Positions 59,164 to 64,000 of a stretch of DNA of 64,000 nucleotides are shown here, one piece after another. The notes beneath the pieces are model-generated. The model worked only from the letters and a program-made list of their open reading frames with translations, did no database searches and was not told where the DNA came from. The stretch is taken from the NCBI RefSeq assembly GCF_030150285.1, contig NZ_JASLGE010000054.1:62001-126000 (forward strand), read 5' to 3'. The translations under genes were made by a program, and so were the position numbers. Each line of letters begins with the position of its first letter. Position 1 is the stretch's first letter. Source of the stretch: Pseudomonas sp. Its GTDB lineage: Bacteria > Pseudomonadota > Gammaproteobacteria > Pseudomonadales > Pseudomonadaceae.

Positions 59164-60603
59164 TCAGCGCTTAACCGCCACGGGTTGATGGTGCTCGGCG
59201 CGTTTTTTCAGCAAATCGTAAACAGCGGGGTAGGCGGGGCGCTCGATATAGCGCCCGGCACCGCGTTCGGCTCGCAAGTCACCATCGGCCCATACCACGC
59301 GACCCTGGCTGATGGTGTGGCTCGGGATGCCGCGCACGGTCTTGCCTTCGAAAATATTGAAATCGACCTGCTGGTGGTGAGTCTTGGCGGAAATCGTGCG
59401 GGTGCCCTGCGGGTCCCACAGCACCAGGTCGGCATCAGCCCCCACCTGGATCGAGCCTTTGCGTGGGTAAATATTGAAAATTTTCGCTGTGTTAGTGGAC
59501 GTCAGCGCTACGAAGTCCTGCAGGGATAAACGCCCGGTGTTGACGCCTTCGTCCCACAGCACGGCCATGCGATCTTCGATACCCGCCGTGCCATTGGGGA
59601 TTTTGCTGAAGTCGTCGCGGCCCGCTGCTTTTTGCTCGGCGCAAAAGCAGCAGTGGTCAGTGGCGGTGGTGTGCAGGTTGCCCGATTGCAGGCCCTGCCA
59701 CAGCGCCTCCTGATGCCCGCGCGGGCGGAAAGGCGGGCTCATCACGTAACCGGCGGCGGTCTGCCAGTCGGGGTGCTGATACACGCTGTCGTCCAGCAAC
59801 AAATGCCCCGCCAGGACTTCGCCGTAGACGGGCTGGCCCTGGCGGCGGGCGTAGGTGATTTCATCTAGCGCTTCGCGGGTCGAGACATGCACCAGGTACA
59901 GCGGCGTGCCGAGGGTTTGCGCGATGCGAATCGCGCGGCTGGCGGCTTCGCCTTCCACTTGCGAGGGGCGTGACAGCGGATGCGCCTCGGGGCCGGTCAT
60001 GCCTTGCGCCATAAGCTTGCGTTGCAGGTGGTACACCAACTCGCCATTTTCGGCATGCACTGTGGGCACGGCTCCCAGTTCCAGGCAGCGCTCAAAGCTG
60101 GCCACCAGGGTGTCATCGGCCGCCATGATGGCGTTTTTGTAAGCCATGAAATGCTTGAAGCTGTTAATCCCGTGATGGCTGACCAACTCGGCCATCTCTT
60201 CACGGACCTGCTCGCTCCACCAGGTGATTGCGACGTGGAACCCGTAGTCGGACGCCGACTTCTGCGCCCAGCCGCGCCACTGCTCAAAGGCCTCCAGCAA
60301 AGACTGCTGCGGGTTGGGAATCACAAAGTCGATAATCGACGTTGTGCCGCCTGCCAGACCGGCCGCCGTACCACTGAAGAAGTCTTCACTGGCCACTGTG
60401 CCCATAAACGGAAGTTGCATATGCGTATGAGGGTCAATACCCCCTGGAAGTAAATATTGGCCGTGGCCGTCCAATACTTCGCAACCGGCGGGAACATCGA
60501 GATCAGTTCCAATTGCGCGGACTAGACCGTCTGCACAATAAACATCTGCTGCATAAGTTTCATCATGGGTCACAAGCGTAGCGCCACGGATTAACAGTGA
60601 CAT
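59164..60603 (-). CDS. hydA: Dihydropyrimidinase
   Basis: 479 residues, the usual length. Metal-binding residues include His-x-His in DPHTHMQLPF near the N-terminus, the carbamylated Lys in NSFKHFMAYK, His in VHAENG and VHVSTREA, and Asp in TATDHCCF. It opens dihydrouracil or dihydrothymine to the carbamoyl-amino acid, the second step of the route. First gene of the leftward hydA-preT-preA operon; a near-perfect palindrome lies 70 bases upstream of its start. Confidence 0.95.
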   Translation of the reverse strand: MSLLIRGATLVTHDETYAADVYCADGLVRAIGTDLDVPAGCEVLDGHGQYLLPGGIDPHTHMQLPFMGTVASEDFFSGTAAGLAGGTTSIIDFVIPNPQQSLLEAFEQWRGWAQKSASDYGFHVAITWWSEQVREEMAELVSHHGINSFKHFMAYKNAIMAADDTLVASFERCLELGAVPTVHAENGELVYHLQRKLMAQGMTGPEAHPLSRPSQVEGEAASRAIRIAQTLGTPLYLVHVSTREALDEITYARRQGQPVYGEVLAGHLLLDDSVYQHPDWQTAAGYVMSPPFRPRGHQEALWQGLQSGNLHTTATDHCCFCAEQKAAGRDDFSKIPNGTAGIEDRMAVLWDEGVNTGRLSLQDFVALTSTNTAKIFNIYPRKGSIQVGADADLVLWDPQGTRTISAKTHHQQVDFNIFEGKTVRGIPSHTISQGRVVWADGDLRAERGAGRYIERPAYPAVYDLLKKRAEHHQPVAVKR

Positions 60604-61209
60604 ACCGAGTTCCTCGCAGGCAGACCGGCTATGGCCGGCTCTAGGTGTTGTTAGTGTCAGCGCAGTGCAGGCTTCATTCCTGTCACTGGTGTCAGGAATG
60701 AAATCTAGTGGGTTGTTGGTAAATGATCAAACTTTATTTTAAAAGTTTTTATATTTATATAAGCATATGATTTATAAGTATATTTATATGAAATCCCCAA
60801 AATAGTGCGCGGCCACACCATTTTGACGCACTTGACAGGATTTAAATATGAGCGAAGTTTCTTATGCTAAATCAGATGCTTGTGTTGGCTGTTTGCGGGC
60901 TAAGCTGAGATAAAAGTTAATAAACGTGCACCTAAGTGTTTCGTTTTATTCTATGGGCGGTCAGTTGAGCAGAGGAATAACCACTACAAATAAGAATGAG
61001 AGTCATTAAGAAGTTTGTTGTTTGCGTGTTAAACCAAGCAGTTACAAGTAACAACAACCATTGCACGGAACGCGGGATGTAACTCGGCACACTTCTTGAT
61101 TGCCGCTGCCAACACCAGACGGGCCGATGCACAGTTGTGAATGCCCAGGCAGCGAATCGCACTGCGTGAAGACGCAGATGTCATCACTAAAACAAGAGAG
61201 TGAACGACC
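60604..61209. other. Divergent control region of the pyrimidine cluster, no gene seen
   Basis: The 606 bases between the hydA and permease starts hold a 30-base near-palindrome at 60673-60702, an AT-rich inverted repeat at 60729-60748 (AAACTTT and AAAGTTT) and an AT-rich part to about 60960. Very short frames in it have no support. It must contain the promoters of both operons. Confidence 0.6.
60673..60702. promoter_or_regulatory. 30-bp near-perfect palindrome upstream of hydA
   Basis: TTCATTCCTGTCACTGGTGT then CAGGAATGAA: 26 of the 30 positions obey the dyad. It is 70 bases before the hydA start and on the side of the operon promoter. A likely target of the TetR/RutR-like regulator encoded at 55738, since TetR proteins bind palindromes of this size. 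Not the E. coli RutR consensus as such. Confidence 0.55.
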
Positions 61210-62697
61210 ATGCAACCGAGCAGATCCCAAGTCACCGAACGTAACGGTTTGTACGAATTGGAAGCCGGGCCAGAAGTTCTCGACAGCCCCCGTTACAACT
61301 CGGATATCGCCCCCACCCATGTTCGGGAGCGCACCTGGAACAAATGGCACATCACCGCGTTGTGGGTGGGCATGTCCATTTGCGTGCCCACCTACACCCT
61401 GGGCGGCGTCTTGACCGCCTATTTCGGGCTTTCGGTGGGGGAGGCCCTGCTGGCGATTCTGCTGGCCAATATCGTGGTGCTTATCCCGCTGACCCTGAAC
61501 GCTTTTGCCGGCACCAAATACGGCATCCCCTTTCCTGTGCTACTGCGTTCGTCCTTCGGCATCATCGGCTCCAACGTACCGTGCCTGATTCGGGCGTTGG
61601 TGGCGTGCGGCTGGTTCGGCATCCAGACGCTGTTTGGTGGCCTGGCCATTCACCTGTTTCTGGGGTCGGTCTTCGAGGGCTGGAAAAGCCTCGGCGGTAC
61701 CGGCGAAGTGATCGGTTTCATGCTGTTCTGGGCGCTCAACCTGTGGGTGGTGTTGCGCGGTGCCGAGTCGATCAAATGGCTTGAAACCGTTTCCGCCCCG
61801 TTACTGGTGCTGGTAGGCCTGGGCATGCTGGTCTGGGCGTTACCCAACGTATCAATGACCGAGTTGCTGGCCCAACCGGCCAAGCGTCCGGAGGGGGCCA
61901 GTGTTTACGGTTACTTCTTCGCGGGGCTTACGGCCATGGTCGGGTTTTGGGCGACGTTGTCCCTCAACATCCCGGACTTCAGCCGCTATGCCAAAAGCCA
62001 GAAAGACCAGATTCTGGGGCAGATATTCGGCTTGCCGTTGACCATGTTCCTGTTCGCCGCGCTGGGCGTGGTCATGACGGCAGCCTCCGAGAAGCTGGTG
62101 GGCGTCACGGTATCGGACCCGGTCAGCCTGATCGGCCATATCCAGAGCCCCGGCTGGGTGGCGCTGGCCATGGCGTTGATCATCATCGCCACGTTGTCCA
62201 CCAACACGGCGGCCAACATCGTGTCCCCCACCAACGACTTTCAGAACATTGCCCCCAAACTGATCAATCGCACCTCGGCGGTGATGATCACCGGGCTGGT
62301 AGGCCTGGCGCTGATGGGCCATGAGTTGCTCAAAAAGTTGGGCCTGCTGGTGTCTGACGTCAGCCTGGAAACCGTGTATTCCAACTGGCTGCTGGGCTAT
62401 TCAAGCCTGCTGGGGCCCATCGCGGGCATCATGGTGGTGGACTACTTCATCATCCGCCAGCAAAAGCTCGACTTGGCCGGGCTCTACCAGGATGGCGTAT
62501 ACCCGGCATGGAACTGGAACGGCTTCATCGCCTTCGGTCTGCCCGTTGCCTTAACGTTGATGTCTCTGGGCAGCAGCGCATTCAGTTGGTTTTACGATTT
62601 TGGCTGGTTCACCGGGTCACTGCTGGGTGCGGCGATCTACTACGGATTATGCCGCCTGAGCCGGCCACAAACGGTCATCGCAAAAACTCCGGTTTGA
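61210..62697 (+). CDS. NCS1-family nucleobase:cation symporter
   Basis: 495 residues with about twelve membrane helices. The family is NCS1 (Mhp1/PucI type): ITALWVGMSICVPTYTLGG near the start and FPVLLRSSFGIIGSNVPCLI. In pseudomonads such permeases next to hydA-preTA import uracil, thymine or allantoin-like bases. It is first of the rightward operon, followed by the amidohydrolase 37 bases later, and is divergent from hydA, so both halves of the cluster share a control region. Confidence 0.9.
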   Translation: MQPSRSQVTERNGLYELEAGPEVLDSPRYNSDIAPTHVRERTWNKWHITALWVGMSICVPTYTLGGVLTAYFGLSVGEALLAILLANIVVLIPLTLNAFAGTKYGIPFPVLLRSSFGIIGSNVPCLIRALVACGWFGIQTLFGGLAIHLFLGSVFEGWKSLGGTGEVIGFMLFWALNLWVVLRGAESIKWLETVSAPLLVLVGLGMLVWALPNVSMTELLAQPAKRPEGASVYGYFFAGLTAMVGFWATLSLNIPDFSRYAKSQKDQILGQIFGLPLTMFLFAALGVVMTAASEKLVGVTVSDPVSLIGHIQSPGWVALAMALIIIATLSTNTAANIVSPTNDFQNIAPKLINRTSAVMITGLVGLALMGHELLKKLGLLVSDVSLETVYSNWLLGYSSLLGPIAGIMVVDYFIIRQQKLDLAGLYQDGVYPAWNWNGFIAFGLPVALTLMSLGSSAFSWFYDFGWFTGSLLGAAIYYGLCRLSRPQTVIAKTPV

Positions 62698-62734
62698 CCT
62701 GACTTCCTATAAGAAATGACGTGAGGAGAACACC

Positions 62735-63997
62735 ATGAACGCGCAACTCAAGCCTGCACAGTCGATCAACAGCGAGCGCCTGTGGGCCTCGCTCATGGAA
62801 CTGGCGCAACTGGGTGCCACCGTGAAGGGCGGCGTGTGCCGCCTGGCCCTGACCGACCTTGACCGCCAGGCCCGCGACCTGTTCGTGCGCTGGTGCGAAG
62901 ACGCCGGTTGCACCGTCAGCGTTGATGCCGTGGGCAATATTTTTGCCCGCCGAGCGGGCCGTCGCCCGGAGCTACCGCCGGTGATGACCGGCAGCCACAT
63001 CGACACCCAACCCACCGGCGGCAAATTTGACGGGTGCTTTGGCGTGTTGGCGGGGGTTGAAGTACTGCGCACGCTCAATGACCTGGGTATCGAAACGGAC
63101 GCGCCGTTGGAAGTGGTGGTGTGGACCAACGAAGAGGGCTCACGCTTTGCGCCGTGCATGATGGGCTCGGGCGTGTTTGCCGAGAAATTCACCCTTGAAG
63201 AGACGCTGGCCAAAACCGACGCCCAGGGTGTCACCGTCGGCGAGGCGCTCAATGCCATTGGCTATGCGGGCAAAAGAAAAGTCAGCGGCCACCCGGTGGG
63301 GGCGTATTTTGAAGCCCATATCGAACAGGGCCCGATTCTGGAGGATGAGCGCAAAACCATTGGCGTGGTGCTGGGAGCCCTTGGCCAGAAATGGTTCGAC
63401 CTGACCCTGCGTGGCGTCGAGGCTCACGCGGGCCCGACACCCATGCACCTGCGCAAGGATGCCCTGGTGGGAGCAGCTGCGGTGGTCGCCGCGGTCAACC
63501 AGGCTGCCCTTGGCCATCAGCCCCATGCGTGCAGCACAGTCGGCTGCCTGCAAGCGTATCCGGGCTCGCGCAACGTCATCCCGGGCGAAGTGCGCATGAC
63601 CCTGGACTTCCGCCACCTGCTGCCGGAGCGCCTTGACGCCATGATCGACCAAGTGCGTGGTGTGATTGAAAGTACCTGCCAGCAGCATGGCCTGAGCTTC
63701 GAACTCACCCCCACGGCCGACTTCCCGCCGCTGTACTTCAACCCGGATTGCGTCAACGCCGTGCGCGAAGCGGCCAACGAACTGGGCTTATCCAACATGG
63801 ACATCGTCAGCGGTGCCGGTCACGACGCCATCTTCCTCGCGGAACTGGGCCCGGCGGGCATGATCTTCGTGCCCTGCGAAGGCGGCATCAGCCACAACGA
63901 AATCGAAAACGCCGACCCCAAAGACCTCGCGGCGGGCTGTGCCGTATTGCTCAAAGCCATGGTCGCGGCCTCCAAAACCGTGGCCAGCCGAGACTGA
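62735..63997 (+). CDS. Zn-dependent M20-type amidohydrolase (beta-ureidopropionase type)
   Basis: 420 residues. It is an N-carbamoyl-amino-acid hydrolase of the M20/ArgE fold: TGSHIDTQPTGGKFDGCFG with the metal-binding His and Asp, WTNEEGSRFAPCMMG with Glu, and HIEQGPILE. In the reductive route such an enzyme turns N-carbamoyl-beta-alanine into beta-alanine, CO2 and ammonia. It completes the pathway with PreT/PreA and HydA. AGGAG lies eight bases before the ATG. Confidence 0.9.
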   Translation: MNAQLKPAQSINSERLWASLMELAQLGATVKGGVCRLALTDLDRQARDLFVRWCEDAGCTVSVDAVGNIFARRAGRRPELPPVMTGSHIDTQPTGGKFDGCFGVLAGVEVLRTLNDLGIETDAPLEVVVWTNEEGSRFAPCMMGSGVFAEKFTLEETLAKTDAQGVTVGEALNAIGYAGKRKVSGHPVGAYFEAHIEQGPILEDERKTIGVVLGALGQKWFDLTLRGVEAHAGPTPMHLRKDALVGAAAVVAAVNQAALGHQPHACSTVGCLQAYPGSRNVIPGEVRMTLDFRHLLPERLDAMIDQVRGVIESTCQQHGLSFELTPTADFPPLYFNPDCVNAVREAANELGLSNMDIVSGAGHDAIFLAELGPAGMIFVPCEGGISHNEIENADPKDLAAGCAVLLKAMVAASKTVASRD

Positions 63998-64000
63998 ACC

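Noticed and set aside
60848..60913. 21-codon frame with an ATG after TTGACA in the hydA-permease gap
   Set aside because: No ribosome site and no conserved feature that can be seen.

Overview
The window looks like a chromosomal segment of a fluorescent-group Pseudomonas. This rests on an acetylated-cellulose (wss) operon in the order known from P. fluorescens SBW25, REP-like palindromes of Pseudomonas type, RsmA/CsrA, and a reductive pyrimidine catabolic cluster in the usual Pseudomonas arrangement. Species cannot be fixed from the sequence alone.

Layout. (1) 1 to about 9.1 kb: the immediate-early and early end of a Mu-like transposable prophage, read leftwards: small left-end ORF, c repressor (divergent), Ner-like regulator, transposase A, ATPase B, a run of small early genes, GemA, and the start of a Mor-type activator that runs off the window edge. 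The late part lies outside. Two copies of a twin-hairpin RNA element precede two of the early genes. (2) 9.36-24.3 kb: a contiguous nine-gene wssABCDEFGHI operon: MinD-like WssA, c-di-GMP-responsive cellulose synthase (WssB, WssC), GH8 endoglucanase (WssD), outer-membrane export protein (WssE) and an alginate-like acetylation set (WssF-I). No wssJ follows. The phage end lies within a few hundred bases of the operon start. (3) 24.5-32.3 kb: a divergent LysR regulator/quinone-oxidoreductase pair and a very large glycine-rich repeat autotransporter. (4) 32.4-39.3 kb: a tRNA-Gln, an XRE-cupin regulator with a glutamine-synthetase-like gene, an Rhs/YD-repeat protein with a variable C-terminus, an AraC regulator and a LysE exporter. 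(5) 39.4-40.3 kb: a repeat-rich stretch carrying REP palindromes and the broken 3' end of metQ. (6) 40.3-47.8 kb: tonB-exbB-exbD, a 27-codon membrane peptide gene, an OmpR-type two-component system, a DUF3087 gene, ppnN and a ybjQ-like gene. (7) 48.0-53.9 kb: a 1971-residue toxin-like protein of the dermonecrotic-toxin N-terminal family, whose tail contains an RxDxR motif resembling cholera/pertussis-type ADP-ribosyltransferases. (8) 54-55.6 kb: DUF1269, csrA/rsmA and a SPOR-like lipoprotein. (9) 55.7-64 kb: TetR (RutR-like), preA, preT, dihydropyrimidinase, NCS1 permease and a beta-ureidopropionase-type hydrolase, together a complete route for uptake and reductive breakdown of uracil/thymine.

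The most noteworthy points are the covarying twin-hairpin element in the phage early operon, the prophage abutting the cellulose operon, the putative ADP-ribosyltransferase tail on a giant toxin-like protein, the Rhs protein with no visible immunity gene, the repetitive autotransporter, the metQ remnant bordered by a repeated sequence, and a near-perfect 30-bp palindrome upstream of the dihydropyrimidinase gene. Functions are inferred from motif recognition; no database search was possible.
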